DNA from: Sphingomonas sp. HMP9
GTDB taxonomy: Bacteria > Pseudomonadota > Alphaproteobacteria > Sphingomonadales > Sphingomonadaceae
Length of the DNA: 64,000 nt
Direction: 5' to 3'
Assembly (NCBI RefSeq): GCF_013374115.1
Contig: NZ_AP022673.1
Location: 1,454,501 to 1,518,500, forward strand
The translations under genes and the position numbers were made by a program. This document shows positions 9,130 through 17,627 of the stretch, in pieces. The stretch's first letter is position 1, and every line of letters starts with the position of its first letter. Under the pieces are notes generated by a model. The model made no database searches, was not told where the DNA came from, and saw only the letters and a list, made by a program, of their open reading frames with translations.

Positions 9130-9801
9130 ATGACTTTCAAGACCAACCTTTTCCTTGCTACCGCATCGACGCTGCTGCTTGCGGCTGGCGCGACCGCCCA
9201 GATGACGACCGCTCCGGCAACGACCCCGGCAGCGCCGGCAACTACGGCCACGACCGCGCCTCAGACTGCCACGACCGCGCCGCAGACTGCCACGACGGCA
9301 CCACAGGCTGCACCGGCAGCACCCGCTGCTTCGACGGCCGCCCCGACGATGACGATCGCTGCCGCATTGCCGACGTTGCCGAACCGTGCGACGCTGACCA
9401 AGCTGGTAACCGCGGCCAAGCTGCAGACCACGCTCGCAGGCCCTGGCCCCTTCACGGTGTTCGCCCCCAGCGACGAAGCGTTCACCCGCCTGCCGGCCGG
9501 TGCGCTCGATACGCTCATGAAGCCTGAATCGGCGCCTACGCTTACGACGATCCTCAAATACCATGTCGTTGCAGGCGCGGTAACGGCAGAGCAGTTGAAG
9601 GCGCAGATCACCGCGGGCGGCGGCAAGGCCACGCTCACGACGCTCGCCGGTCAGCCGCTGATCGCGTCGATCGGTCCGAACGGCAACATCGAACTGACCG
9701 ATACCGCAGGGATCAAGTCGTACGTCGACACGGCCGACATCAAGGCAACGAACGGCGTCGTGCACCTGACCAACGGCATGAGCGTTCCGAAGCTTGGGTA
9801 A
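9130..9801 (+). CDS. Secreted fasciclin-domain protein
   Basis: The 223-residue paralogue of the preceding gene. It has a classical cleaved signal (ending LLLAAGATAQ) in place of a lipobox, then an Ala/Thr/Pro-rich linker (about 25-75) with repeated ATTAPQT units, then one FAS1 domain with AGPGPFTVFAPSDEAF, ILKYHVVAG and VVHLTNGMSVPK. The repeated linker is typical of a flexible periplasmic or surface spacer. The two FAS1 domains align along their whole length; the main difference is membrane anchoring versus secretion. Function beyond adhesion-type binding is not inferable. Confidence 0.9.
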   Translation: MTFKTNLFLATASTLLLAAGATAQMTTAPATTPAAPATTATTAPQTATTAPQTATTAPQAAPAAPAASTAAPTMTIAAALPTLPNRATLTKLVTAAKLQTTLAGPGPFTVFAPSDEAFTRLPAGALDTLMKPESAPTLTTILKYHVVAGAVTAEQLKAQITAGGGKATLTTLAGQPLIASIGPNGNIELTDTAGIKSYVDTADIKATNGVVHLTNGMSVPKLG

Positions 9802-9827
9802 TTAAAACGCTCGGTTAGTGCGTTTGC

Positions 9828-9858
9828 GGGCCGCTGTCTCTTCGGGAGGCGGCGGCCC
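9828..9858 (+). terminator. Hairpin downstream of the fasciclin pair
   Basis: GGGCCGC (9828-9834) pairs with GCGGCCC (9852-9858) around a TTCG-containing loop. The tail (GAATTGCATTTA) is only weakly T-rich, so a factor-independent terminator is plausible but not strong. Confidence 0.4.
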
Positions 9859-9884
9859 GAATTGCATTTACCCACTACAAGATT

Positions 9885-9937
9885 GTTTCCCCGCGAAGGC
9901 GTGGCCCCCGACCGAGCTCCCGCCTTTGCGGGAGACC
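9885..9937. repeat. Paired palindrome, family A (copy 2)
   Basis: Arms GTTTCCCCGCGAAGGCG and CTCCCGCCTTTGCGGGAGAC. It is one of two repeats filling the gap between the fasciclin pair and moaE; nothing else is visible in that 376-base gap apart from the hairpin at 9828. Confidence 0.7.
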
Positions 9938-10010
9938 ATGTTTTCGGGCTGGTTTAGGCTAGCGTCTCGAGCGAACTGGTCAGCTCGGCAATTCACGTCA
10001 GCCAAAACCA

Positions 10011-10113
10011 CCTCCCCGGCGAAGGCCGGGGTCCAATTGGCAAGGTCCATGTAACGAGGGGCCGTCCAAAATTACAGACGTCCCCCAATTGGGCCCCGGC
10101 CTTCGCCGGGGAG
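10011..10113. repeat. Paired palindrome, family C (copy 1)
   Basis: Arms CCTCCCCGGCGAAGGCCGGG and CCCCGGCCTTCGCCGGGGAG, each followed inward by CCAATTGG. The core holds GTAACGAGGGGCCGTC, matching copy 4 in orientation and copies 2 and 3 as the reverse complement. Confidence 0.8.
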
Positions 10114-10177
10114 GATCAAGGCTGGGCAGTATGATCGACATGATCCGGGGATGACGAGACAAGTCGGCCCCGAGCAG

Positions 10178-10627
10178 TCAGCTATCCCGCTCTTCCCACC
10201 GCGCCGCCGCTGCATGATCGCCGTCCCGCGCCTCGACCCACTGCGCGTCAGCACCGCGCGTCTCGCGCTTCCAGAACGGCGCGTCGGTCTTCAACCGATC
10301 GATAAGATACGCACACGCCTCCAACGCCGCGCCGCGATGCGCCGCGGCGGCCGCGACGAAGACGATCCGCTCTCCCGGATGCATCGGACCGACGCGGTGG
10401 ACAATGATTGCCGCACTCAGCCCCCAACGCGCGATCGCGGTCTCGGCAACCTTGTGAAGCGCCGCCTCGGTCGCCCCAGGATAATGCTCGAGCTCAAGCG
10501 TGGCGACCCCGTCGTCCGCCCGGACCAGACCGGTAAAGGTCGCGACGGCCCCGGCTCCAGCCGCCTCGGCCCGGATCATCTCCGCGGCGATATCGATCGC
10601 CGATTGCTGGACCGAGATATGGATCAT
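10178..10627 (-). CDS. moaE: Molybdopterin synthase catalytic subunit
   Basis: Large subunit of molybdopterin synthase, which inserts two sulfurs into cyclic pyranopterin monophosphate during molybdenum-cofactor synthesis. The 149-residue product shows GAVATFTGLVR, LELEHYPGA, the HRVGPMHPGE segment and LKTDAPFWKRE with the active-site lysine region. Its start codon overlaps the moaD stop (ATGA), the normal arrangement for the two subunits. An Asp/Glu/Arg-rich tail follows the conserved part. Confidence 0.92.
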   Translation of the reverse strand: MIHISVQQSAIDIAAEMIRAEAAGAGAVATFTGLVRADDGVATLELEHYPGATEAALHKVAETAIARWGLSAAIIVHRVGPMHPGERIVFVAAAAAHRGAALEACAYLIDRLKTDAPFWKRETRGADAQWVEARDGDHAAAARWEERDS

Positions 10628-10881
10628 CCGCCCGTTACCGGCGGGAAGATGGCGATTTCCTGCGCGCGGCCGATCGGCGTGTCGAGCGCTACGAAATCCT
10701 GATCGATCGCAGCGCGCAAGCGGGCGCGGTTCTCGAACGCACCCGCGTGCGCGGGGCTCGTAGCGGCCAGCCAGTCGACCAGATCGGCAACCGTCACCAC
10801 CGAAGCGGGCGGCTCGACCGTTTCCTCACCCGTGCCGATCCGCTCGCGCACCCAGGCGAAATACACCATCCGTATCGTCAT
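10624..10881 (-). CDS. moaD: Molybdopterin synthase sulfur-carrier subunit
   Basis: Small ubiquitin-like subunit (85 residues) that carries the thiocarboxylate sulfur on its C-terminal glycine. The protein begins MTIRMVYFAWVRERIG and ends FPPVTGG, with the required C-terminal Gly-Gly. Four-base overlap with moaE and a two-base gap after pgsA show translational coupling in a pgsA-moaD-moaE unit. Confidence 0.9.
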   Translation of the reverse strand: MTIRMVYFAWVRERIGTGEETVEPPASVVTVADLVDWLAATSPAHAGAFENRARLRAAIDQDFVALDTPIGRAQEIAIFPPVTGG

Positions 10882-10883
10882 GA

Positions 10884-11435
10884 TCAGTCCATGTGCTTCA
10901 GGCCGACGCGGAGATAATCCCAGCCGGTCAGCAGCGTGAGGACGGCCGCGCCCCACAGAGCGACGATCCCGACCGTGTGGACCCAGACCATCTCGGGCAC
11001 CGCGCCGCCGAGGATGATTCCGCCGAGCGACACGAGCTGCAGAGTCGTCTTCCACTTGGCGAGCTGCGATACGGGCACCGAGACCTGCACCTGCGCCAGG
11101 AATTCGCGCAGGCCCGACACCGCGATCTCGCGCAGCAGGATCACGAGCGCGGCGATGACGTGGATGCCGGGGATATCGCGAGTCCCGACCAGGATCAGGA
11201 TGACCGCAGCGACCATGATCTTGTCGGCGATCGGATCGAGGAAGATGCCCAGCCGCGAGACCGCACCGCTGGAGCGCGCGAGATAGCCGTCGAAATAATC
11301 GGTAATGCCCATCAGGCAGTACAACACGAAGGCGATGCCATAGCCCGCCTCCCAATCGGGCCACCACAGGAACCAGACCAGCAGGGGCACCGCGACGATC
11401 CGCGACAATGTCAGGAGATTAGGCAAGCTTAGCAC
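10884..11435 (-). CDS. pgsA: CDP-diacylglycerol-glycerol-3-phosphate 3-phosphatidyltransferase
   Basis: Integral membrane enzyme making phosphatidylglycerol phosphate, the committed step to phosphatidylglycerol and cardiolipin. The 183-residue protein carries the CDP-alcohol phosphotransferase signature DGYLARSSG followed by RLGIFLDPIADK, in the order DGxxAR...GxxxDxxxD, and about five membrane segments. The start is GTG at 11435, with GAGG seven bases upstream. It leads an operon with moaD and moaE. Confidence 0.92.
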   Translation of the reverse strand: MLSLPNLLTLSRIVAVPLLVWFLWWPDWEAGYGIAFVLYCLMGITDYFDGYLARSSGAVSRLGIFLDPIADKIMVAAVILILVGTRDIPGIHVIAALVILLREIAVSGLREFLAQVQVSVPVSQLAKWKTTLQLVSLGGIILGGAVPEMVWVHTVGIVALWGAAVLTLLTGWDYLRVGLKHMD

Positions 11436-11550
11436 TCGTCACCTCTATACCGGTCGGTCGCGGGGCGAAACTGGTTTAAGCGTTGGCGTCGGAATGACGC
11501 TAGGCTAAGGGTTTGCGGTATTTTCGCAACGATCAGGGCTATTTCCCGTC

Positions 11551-12873
11551 ATGCTCAATGCCCTTGGGTTGCTGAAGCAACGTCGCTTCCTCCCCCTGTT
11601 CACCACCCAGTTTCTCGGTGCGTTCAACGATAACCTGTTCAAGACGTCGATGGTCCTGTTCGCCACATATGCGGTCTTCAACGACCCGAAGATGGAGGCG
11701 AACTTCAACGCGCTGGCGACGGGACTCGGCATCCTGCCGTTCTTCCTGCTGTCCGCGCTCGCGGGGCAATTGGCGGACAGCCACGATAAAGCGCGAATCA
11801 TCCGGATCGTGAAGACGGTCGAGATCGGCATCATGCTGCTCGGCGCGACCGGGCTGATGGTCGCGCGCGCCGGCCATCCGTCGCTGGGGATCGGGTTGAT
11901 GCTCGGTGCCGTATTGTGCCTCGGCGTCCATTCGACGTTCTTCGGGCCTATCAAATACGCGATCCTGCCGCAGCATCTCAAACCCTGCGACGTGCTCGGC
12001 GGTACCGGGCTGGTCGAGGCGGGCACCTATCTCGCGATTCTGTTGGGCACCGTGACCGCGGGCTGGATCCCGATCGAGGGTGCCGCCGCCAGCGTGCTGA
12101 TCGTCGCGGTGATCGGCTGGTTCTCCGGCCGCCAGGTGCCGCCAGCGCCACGCGAAGGCCCACCGCTGAAGCTCGACTACAACCCGTTCACCGCGTCGTG
12201 GCGGTTGATCAGCGCGACGCTGCACATTCCGCGACTATTCCTGGCGATCATCGCGATCAGCTTCTTCTGGACGATCGGCGCGGTGCTGATCATCGTCTTC
12301 CCGCCGCTGGTCAAGAACGTGCTGACCGCCGACGAGCGAGTCGCAAGCTTCGTGATTGCGGTATTCTCGGTCGGGGTCGCGATCGGATCGGTGGTGATCA
12401 ATTCGATGCTGCGGGGTCGTATTTCCGCCAAGTTCTCGCCCGCATCGGTAGTCGCAATGGGCGGGTTCGTCGTGCTGTTCTCGTTCCTCGCGCGCAACTG
12501 GACGCCGGCGCCACCAGGCCAGTTCTACGATTGGGCGGGCTTCATCCACCAGCCCGGCGCGATCCCCGTATTGGGGACGTTGCTGGCGATCGCAATCACG
12601 GGCGGGATGTTCGTCGTGCCGCTCTATGCATTCCTGACGACCACCGTCGAGAAGGACCAGACCGCGCGTACCGTGGCCGCGAACAACGTCGTGAATTCGG
12701 GCGCAATGACGATCGGATCGATCCTCGTCATCGGCATCACCGCTATGGGCGTGACGCCCGAGGACATGCTGTTCCTGGTCGCGGCGATGTGCCTCGTGTC
12801 GGCATGGCTGGCGCAGAAGCTGCACCGCGCTTGTGACGACGACGCGATAGGCTGTTCGCAGACGCTGAGGTAG
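11551..12873 (+). CDS. MFS transporter, LplT-like (lysophospholipid transporter family)
   Basis: Inner-membrane major-facilitator protein (440 residues, about 12 helices). The opening RRFLPLFTTQFLGAFNDN and the segment VHSTFFGPIKYAILPQHL are typical of the LplT branch, whose E. coli member flips lysophospholipids inward for reacylation. In many proteobacteria this transporter is fused to or next to the Aas acyltransferase; no acyltransferase domain follows here. Its neighbour pgsA, divergently transcribed, also handles phospholipids. Substrate is inferred. Confidence 0.75.
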   Translation: MLNALGLLKQRRFLPLFTTQFLGAFNDNLFKTSMVLFATYAVFNDPKMEANFNALATGLGILPFFLLSALAGQLADSHDKARIIRIVKTVEIGIMLLGATGLMVARAGHPSLGIGLMLGAVLCLGVHSTFFGPIKYAILPQHLKPCDVLGGTGLVEAGTYLAILLGTVTAGWIPIEGAAASVLIVAVIGWFSGRQVPPAPREGPPLKLDYNPFTASWRLISATLHIPRLFLAIIAISFFWTIGAVLIIVFPPLVKNVLTADERVASFVIAVFSVGVAIGSVVINSMLRGRISAKFSPASVVAMGGFVVLFSFLARNWTPAPPGQFYDWAGFIHQPGAIPVLGTLLAIAITGGMFVVPLYAFLTTTVEKDQTARTVAANNVVNSGAMTIGSILVIGITAMGVTPEDMLFLVAAMCLVSAWLAQKLHRACDDDAIGCSQTLR

Positions 12874-12918
12874 TAGGCGGACGCCAAATCCCGTTTGCCC
12901 TGCGCGAACGGGACCCTG

Positions 12919-13083
12919 TTAGAAAATGAAGCTGTAAAAGCAGGTGAAAAACGCCGCGAAGCTGAGGAGGAACAGCTTCACGTCCTGGTCGTCGTTCGTC
13001 GCGCTGGCGACCACCGGTGGCGGCAGCGAACGCCGCAGCGGATGGCGGGCGGCTTCGTTGATGAGAACTAGGCGTCTGGTCAT
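12919..13083 (-). CDS. Small predicted membrane protein
   Basis: A 54-residue ORF starting at the ATG at 13083. A basic N-terminal part (MTRRLVLINEAARHPLRRSL) is followed by a C-terminal hydrophobic segment (KLFLLSFAAFFTCFYSFIF), consistent with a single membrane helix. No clear ribosome site precedes it. I do not recognise a family. It is kept because the helix is well formed and the gap is otherwise empty. Confidence 0.5.
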   Translation of the reverse strand: MTRRLVLINEAARHPLRRSLPPPVVASATNDDQDVKLFLLSFAAFFTCFYSFIF

Positions 13084-13305
13084 GATGAAAACGTTAACGT
13101 CGCATTTACCAATCCGACCAGTGGCAAAAGTGGTTAAGGTTGGGGCGTCCGGCAATGGGACAGAAATGCGCCGATGGCAGTGGCAGTGAACGCCGCCGCC
13201 GAACCGCTATCCTTGCGCAGAAACGGAGTATAAGCTCCGGTCTTTCCCCGCGATTCTGCGGGCGCGAGGACCCTGACCATCCAGCAGATTGCGGCACTTC
13301 CCTAT

Positions 13306-14397
13306 GTGATCGACACCGACGGCCATGCCCGCGTGATGCTGATCACCTCACGCGATACCGGGCGCTGGGTGATCCCCAAGGGTAATCCGATCGTCGGTCT
13401 CGCCAGTCACGAGGCGGCGGCGCAGGAGGCGTATGAGGAGGCCGGCATCCGCGGCATTCCCTGCCCCTCGTCGGTCGGGCAATTCGCGTACCGGAAACGC
13501 CGCCGCACCGGGCGGTACCGCGACATGATCGTGACGGTGTTTCCGCTCGCCTTCGTCGAGCAGGTCGAGGACTGGCCCGAGCGTCATCAACGCGACACAC
13601 GCTGGTTTACGCTTGATCGCGCCGCAGACGCTGTCAATGAGCCCGGCCTGAAGGCGCTGATCGCTGCCTTCCGCGAGCCGCCGATCCCGGCGTCGTTCGC
13701 GCAACGTATCTTACCCGTCGTGCGCACGAGTGCGAAAAGGAGAATTCCGATGCTGGGCTGGTTCCAGTCGCTGATGCCGAAGCAGGGACGGTTCTTCGAA
13801 CTGTTCGACGCGCATGCCGCGACCCTGGTCGCCGGTGCCGATGCGCTCGCACGCCTGCTCCACGGCGAAGGCTCGATCGAGGGGCAGATCGCCGAGATCG
13901 TCAAGCGCGAGCACGAGGCCGACGATATCACGCGCGAGGTGTTGCAGGACGTCCGCCGCGTGTTCGTGACGCCGTTCGACCGCAGCGCGATCACCGACCT
14001 GATCGGCGTGATGGACGACGCGATCGACCAGATGAACGGGACGGCGAACGCGATCGCGCTGTACGAGGTGACCGAGTTCTCAGCCCAGATGCGCGACATG
14101 GCGGGCATCATCGTCGAGGCCGCGCGGATCACCGCGGAGGCGATCCCGCTGCTCCGCTCGCTCGGCACCAATGCGGGCCGGCTGCACGACCTGACCGCGC
14201 GGCTGATCCAGATCGAGGGTCATGCCGACGACATCCACGACACCGGCCTGCGCGCGCTGTTCCAGGCCTCGAAGATCAGTGCGGACCCGATGACGTTCAT
14301 CGTCAACCGCGAGATCTACAGCAGCCTGGAAAAGATCGTCGACCGCTTCGAAGACGTTGCGAACGAGATCCAGGGGCTGGTCATCGACCATGCTTGA
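13306..14397 (+). CDS. NUDIX hydrolase fused to a DUF47/PhoU-like phosphate-transport accessory protein
   Basis: One open frame encodes two domains. Residues 1-145 are a NUDIX hydrolase with GNPIVGLASHEAAAQEAYEE ending in AGI (NUDIX box; the usual Arg of REUxEE is Gln). Residues 149-363 are an all-helical DUF47 protein, the family that pairs with PiT phosphate transporters, beginning MLGWFQSLMPKQGRFFELFD. Between them AAGGAG (13737-13742) stands seven bases before an in-frame ATG at 13750, so DUF47 is probably also made alone. The GTG at 13306 is the first standard start, but family-like residues (IQQIAALPY) precede it in frame, so the true start may be a rare codon near 13273. A PiT gene follows. 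Confidence 0.8.
   Translation: MIDTDGHARVMLITSRDTGRWVIPKGNPIVGLASHEAAAQEAYEEAGIRGIPCPSSVGQFAYRKRRRTGRYRDMIVTVFPLAFVEQVEDWPERHQRDTRWFTLDRAADAVNEPGLKALIAAFREPPIPASFAQRILPVVRTSAKRRIPMLGWFQSLMPKQGRFFELFDAHAATLVAGADALARLLHGEGSIEGQIAEIVKREHEADDITREVLQDVRRVFVTPFDRSAITDLIGVMDDAIDQMNGTANAIALYEVTEFSAQMRDMAGIIVEAARITAEAIPLLRSLGTNAGRLHDLTARLIQIEGHADDIHDTGLRALFQASKISADPMTFIVNREIYSSLEKIVDRFEDVANEIQGLVIDHA
13737..13752 (+). promoter_or_regulatory. Internal Shine-Dalgarno and start codon for the DUF47 domain
   Basis: AAGGAG, seven-base spacer, ATG, exactly at the NUDIX/DUF47 boundary and in frame with both. It is the strongest ribosome site in this locus and predicts a separate 24-kDa DUF47 product. Confidence 0.65.
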
Positions 14398-14438
14398 TGT
14401 GTTTCGCGGGCGTGTAGCGGATCGCACACGCCAATCTT

Positions 14439-14519
14439 GTTCCCCCGCGAACGCGGGGGCCCAGGAATCCCGTGCACGGCGCCGATTGGGACCCTGGGCT
14501 CCCGCCTTCGCGGGAGAAC
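14439..14519. repeat. Paired palindrome, family A (copy 3), between DUF47 and pit
   Basis: Arms GTTCCCCCGCGAACGCGGGG and GGGCTCCCGCCTTCGCGGGA with an inner GGGCCCAGG/CCCTGGGC pairing. It lies inside the presumed NUDIX-DUF47/pit operon. Confidence 0.8.
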
Positions 14520-14559
14520 AGGCTGGGTGGGTCCTGCGTTCGGGCGAAGGCGGACGCGC

Positions 14560-15558
14560 ATGATCCTCTCCCTCCCGCTCCTCATCGGCCTTATCGGCAT
14601 CGCGCTGCTGTTCGACTTCCTGAACGGCCTGCACGATGCGGCGAATTCGATCGCCACCGTCGTCTCCACGCGCGTCCTGAAGCCGCAATATGCCGTCCTA
14701 TGGGCTGCGTTCTTCAACTTCATCGCGTTCGCGGTCTTCGGGCTGCACGTCGCGCAGACCGTCGGCACCGGGATCGTCCAGGCGCATGTCATCGATGCGC
14801 AGGTGATCTTCGCCGCGCTGATGGGGGCGATCGCGTGGAACGTCATAACCTGGGTGCTCGGCATCCCGTCGAGCAGCAGCCATGCGCTGATCGGCGGCCT
14901 GCTCGGTGCCGGCATCGCCAAGATCGGCTTCGGTGCGATCGTGTGGAGCGGCGTGATCAAGACTGTCGTCGCGATCTTCGCCTCGCCCGCGATCGGGCTG
15001 CTGCTCGCGCTCGTGCTGGTGCTTGCCGTCGCCTGGACCAGCCTGAAGCTCACCCCGCTCGGCGTCGACAAGCGCTTCCGCAAGCTCCAGCTGATCTCTG
15101 CCGCGCTCTACTCGCTCGGTCACGGCGGCAACGACGCGCAGAAGACGATGGGGATCATCGCCGTACTACTCTATTCGCAAAAGATGCTCGGCGGCGAATT
15201 CCACGTGCCCCTATGGGTCGTTCTGTTGTGTCAGGCAGCAATGGCGCTCGGCACCTTGTCGGGTGGCTGGCGCATCGTCCACACGATGGGCTCGAAGATC
15301 ACGCGCCTGACGCCAGCGCAGGGGTTCTGCGCGGAAACCGGCGGCGCGATCACGCTGTTCGCCGCGACCTTCTGGGGCATCCCGGTGTCGTCGACACATA
15401 CCATCACCGGCTCGATCGTGGGGGTCGGTGCCGCGCGGCGCCTATCCGCCGTTCGTTGGAACGTCGCCAGCAACATCGTCGTTGCCTGGACGCTCACCCT
15501 GCCCGCGGCGGGACTGATCGGTGCAGGGACGTATCTGCTCGTCGGTTGGTTCGTTTAA
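14560..15558 (+). CDS. pit: PiT family inorganic phosphate transporter
   Basis: Low-affinity phosphate permease in the inner membrane. The 332-residue protein has about ten helices and both copies of the PiT signature: DFLNGLHDAANSIATVVSTR near the start and HGGNDAQKTMGI in the middle, plus GIPSSSSHALIGG and PVSSTHTITGSI. I chose the ATG at 14560; an in-frame extension upstream lies in a repeat. It follows the DUF47 gene, the standard accessory partner, after 162 bases occupied largely by the repeat. Confidence 0.93.
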   Translation: MILSLPLLIGLIGIALLFDFLNGLHDAANSIATVVSTRVLKPQYAVLWAAFFNFIAFAVFGLHVAQTVGTGIVQAHVIDAQVIFAALMGAIAWNVITWVLGIPSSSSHALIGGLLGAGIAKIGFGAIVWSGVIKTVVAIFASPAIGLLLALVLVLAVAWTSLKLTPLGVDKRFRKLQLISAALYSLGHGGNDAQKTMGIIAVLLYSQKMLGGEFHVPLWVVLLCQAAMALGTLSGGWRIVHTMGSKITRLTPAQGFCAETGGAITLFAATFWGIPVSSTHTITGSIVGVGAARRLSAVRWNVASNIVVAWTLTLPAAGLIGAGTYLLVGWFV

Positions 15559-15681
15559 GCCAAGAAATCGTCAAGGCTGTCCGCCGCCGTGTCCGTCATA
15601 TCGACGGAGCGGCGGCGTTCTTGCTCGTCCGTACGCCGCTCCACCCCGTGGCGTGGAGCAACGCACCGTTCGCGGCGCCGC

Positions 15682-16128
15682 TTACTTCGGTCCGTCGCCG
15701 CGCAACGGCGCGACCGCATCCTTGCCGAACTTCATGATCATCTCGCCGATCTCACGCGCCTGGCTCATGCTGCGCTGGCTCTGCTCGCGCAGATAATCGC
15801 CCTGGATCTTCATGACCTGCGTCAGGTCCTTCGCGCTGGCCGCGTCGCGCATCGCCGCGAACGCCTCGCGCGCATTCTGCTCGGCCTGGTCGATCATTGC
15901 CTTGCCGATCGTCGCGCCGCCCTCGGCGATCTTGCCGCCGGACTCCTTCATCGCCTCGCCCGCGTGCCGCGCTGGATCGGCGATCTTTTCGGAAAAGGCA
16001 TCGCGTGCCTTTTCCGCATTTTCGCGCATCGTGTCCGCCGCGCCCTTGGTTGCCTCGGCTGCGCGGTCGGTCGCCGCCTTGCTCGCGGTCGCACCGTCAT
16101 CGACTGCCTGTTTGAAGTCGTCCGCCAT
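15682..16128 (-). CDS. Phasin family protein
   Basis: A 148-residue Ala-rich helical protein. The first 75 residues are LEA-like low-complexity helix, and the C-terminal part (KDLTQVMKIQGDYLREQSQR and FGKDAV) matches the phasin domain found on polyhydroxyalkanoate granules and in related helical proteins. AGGAG stands seven bases before the ATG at 16128. No PHA genes lie nearby, so a granule role is not certain. It diverges from ugd. Confidence 0.8.
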   Translation of the reverse strand: MADDFKQAVDDGATASKAATDRAAEATKGAADTMRENAEKARDAFSEKIADPARHAGEAMKESGGKIAEGGATIGKAMIDQAEQNAREAFAAMRDAASAKDLTQVMKIQGDYLREQSQRSMSQAREIGEMIMKFGKDAVAPLRGDGPK

Positions 16129-16259
16129 CGTGTCGCTCCTGTGTTGCGCTGCCGTTTGGTCGCGGTTTCAACCGGTGTACCCCGCATTGGTTGCGCCTGT
16201 CAGCTTGCACGCGCGCGCTTTAGTCTCGATAGGTCGCGCGGCTATTACGGGGAACGTCC

Positions 16260-17561
16260 ATGCGCATCACGATGATCGGTTCTGGCTATGTCGGCCTAGT
16301 GTCCGGCGCCTGTTTTTCGGATTTCGGGCATGACGTGATCTGCGTCGACAAGGACCAGTCGAAGATCGACGCGCTGCATGCCGGCCGCATGCCGATCTTC
16401 GAACCCGGCCTCGACCAGCTCGTCGCGTCGAACGTCGCCGCGGGTCGGCTGACCTTCACCACCGATCTCGCCAGTGCGGTCGCCGGCGCCGATGCGATCT
16501 TCATCGCAGTCGGGACGCCGTCGCGACGCGGCGATGGTCACGCCGATCTGAGCTACGTGTTCGCCGCGACCGAAGAGATCGCCGCCGCCGTCACGGGCCC
16601 GACCGTCGTCGTGACCAAGTCGACCGTCCCCGTCGGCACCGGCGACCGTGTCGAGGCGATCCTGCGCGAGAAGCGTCCCGATATCGACGTCGCGGTCGTC
16701 TCCAACCCCGAATTCCTGCGCGAGGGCGCCGCGATCGGCGACTTCAAGCGTCCCGACCGGATCGTCATCGGTACCGAGGACGACCGCGCCAGGCAGGTGA
16801 TGCGCGACGTCTACCGTCCGCTCTACCTCAACGAATCCCCGATCCTGTTCGTCGGCCGCCGCACGTCCGAGCTGATCAAATATGCGGCGAACGCGTTCCT
16901 TGCGACCAAGATCACTTTCATCAACGAGATCGCGGATCTGTGCGAGGCGGTCGGCGCCGATGTGCAGGACGTGTCGCGCGGGATTGGTCTCGACAACCGG
17001 ATCGGCAAGAAATTCCTCCATGCCGGCCCCGGCTATGGCGGCTCGTGCTTCCCCAAGGACACGCTGGCGCTGTTGAAGACCGCGGAGGATTACCAGACGC
17101 CGGTCCACATCGTCGAAGCGGTGGTGAAGGTGAACGACAGCCGCAAGCGCGCAATGGGGCGGAAAGTCCTGCAAGCACTGGGCGACACGCCGCGCGGCAA
17201 GACGGTCGCGATGCTCGGCCTGACGTTCAAGCCGAACACCGACGACATGCGTGATGCGCCGAGCATTGCGATTGCGACCGCGCTGGCGGACGCGGGCGTG
17301 ACGGTCCGGGCGCACGATCCCGAAGGCATGGGGCCGGCCAAGGCGATGATGCCCGACCTGGTCTATTGCGCCGATGCCTATGACGCGGCCGAAGGGGCCG
17401 ACGCGGTCGTGATCGTGACGGAATGGGATGCGTACCGCGCGCTGGATCTCGCGCGGCTCAAGCGCGTCATGGCCGGGCCGGTGATGGTCGATCTGCGCAA
17501 CGTGTATCAGCGTGCCGACGTCGAGCAGGCCGGCTTTGCCTACACGGCGGTCGGTCGGTGA
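16260..17561 (+). CDS. ugd: UDP-glucose 6-dehydrogenase
   Basis: Oxidises UDP-glucose to UDP-glucuronate, a precursor for exopolysaccharide and lipid modification. The 433-residue protein has an N-terminal NAD-binding Rossmann motif (GSGYVGLVSG), the middle dimerisation domain, and GPGYGGSCFPKDT with catalytic C263. The C-terminal UDP-binding domain (MLGLTFKPNTDDMRDAP) is intact. No polysaccharide cluster is seen in the window. Confidence 0.93.
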   Translation: MRITMIGSGYVGLVSGACFSDFGHDVICVDKDQSKIDALHAGRMPIFEPGLDQLVASNVAAGRLTFTTDLASAVAGADAIFIAVGTPSRRGDGHADLSYVFAATEEIAAAVTGPTVVVTKSTVPVGTGDRVEAILREKRPDIDVAVVSNPEFLREGAAIGDFKRPDRIVIGTEDDRARQVMRDVYRPLYLNESPILFVGRRTSELIKYAANAFLATKITFINEIADLCEAVGADVQDVSRGIGLDNRIGKKFLHAGPGYGGSCFPKDTLALLKTAEDYQTPVHIVEAVVKVNDSRKRAMGRKVLQALGDTPRGKTVAMLGLTFKPNTDDMRDAPSIAIATALADAGVTVRAHDPEGMGPAKAMMPDLVYCADAYDAAEGADAVVIVTEWDAYRALDLARLKRVMAGPVMVDLRNVYQRADVEQAGFAYTAVGR

Positions 17562-17588
17562 GTACGCCGAGCAACATATTCCACTCAC

Positions 17589-17616
17589 TGGACCTTTTGC
17601 GTGTTCTCACTATATA
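17589..17616 (+). promoter_or_regulatory. Predicted tetR promoter
   Basis: TGGACC (17589-17594), 16-base spacer, TATATA (17611-17616). Transcription would begin around 17623-17626, at or a few bases before the ATG at 17626, so the message is predicted to be leaderless or nearly so. The -10 overlaps operator O1. Confidence 0.5.
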
Positions 17617-17627
17617 CCGAACGGTAT
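17614..17627. promoter_or_regulatory. TetR operator O1 (overlaps the tetR start codon)
   Basis: ATACCGAACGGTAT, a perfect 6-2-6 inverted repeat. It begins three bases into the predicted -10 and runs into the ATG of tetR, so binding should block the regulator's own transcription. Confidence 0.75.

Noticed and set aside
14437..14559. N-terminal extension of the phosphate transporter
   Set aside because: The extension is translated family A repeat sequence; the family start fits the ATG at 14560.
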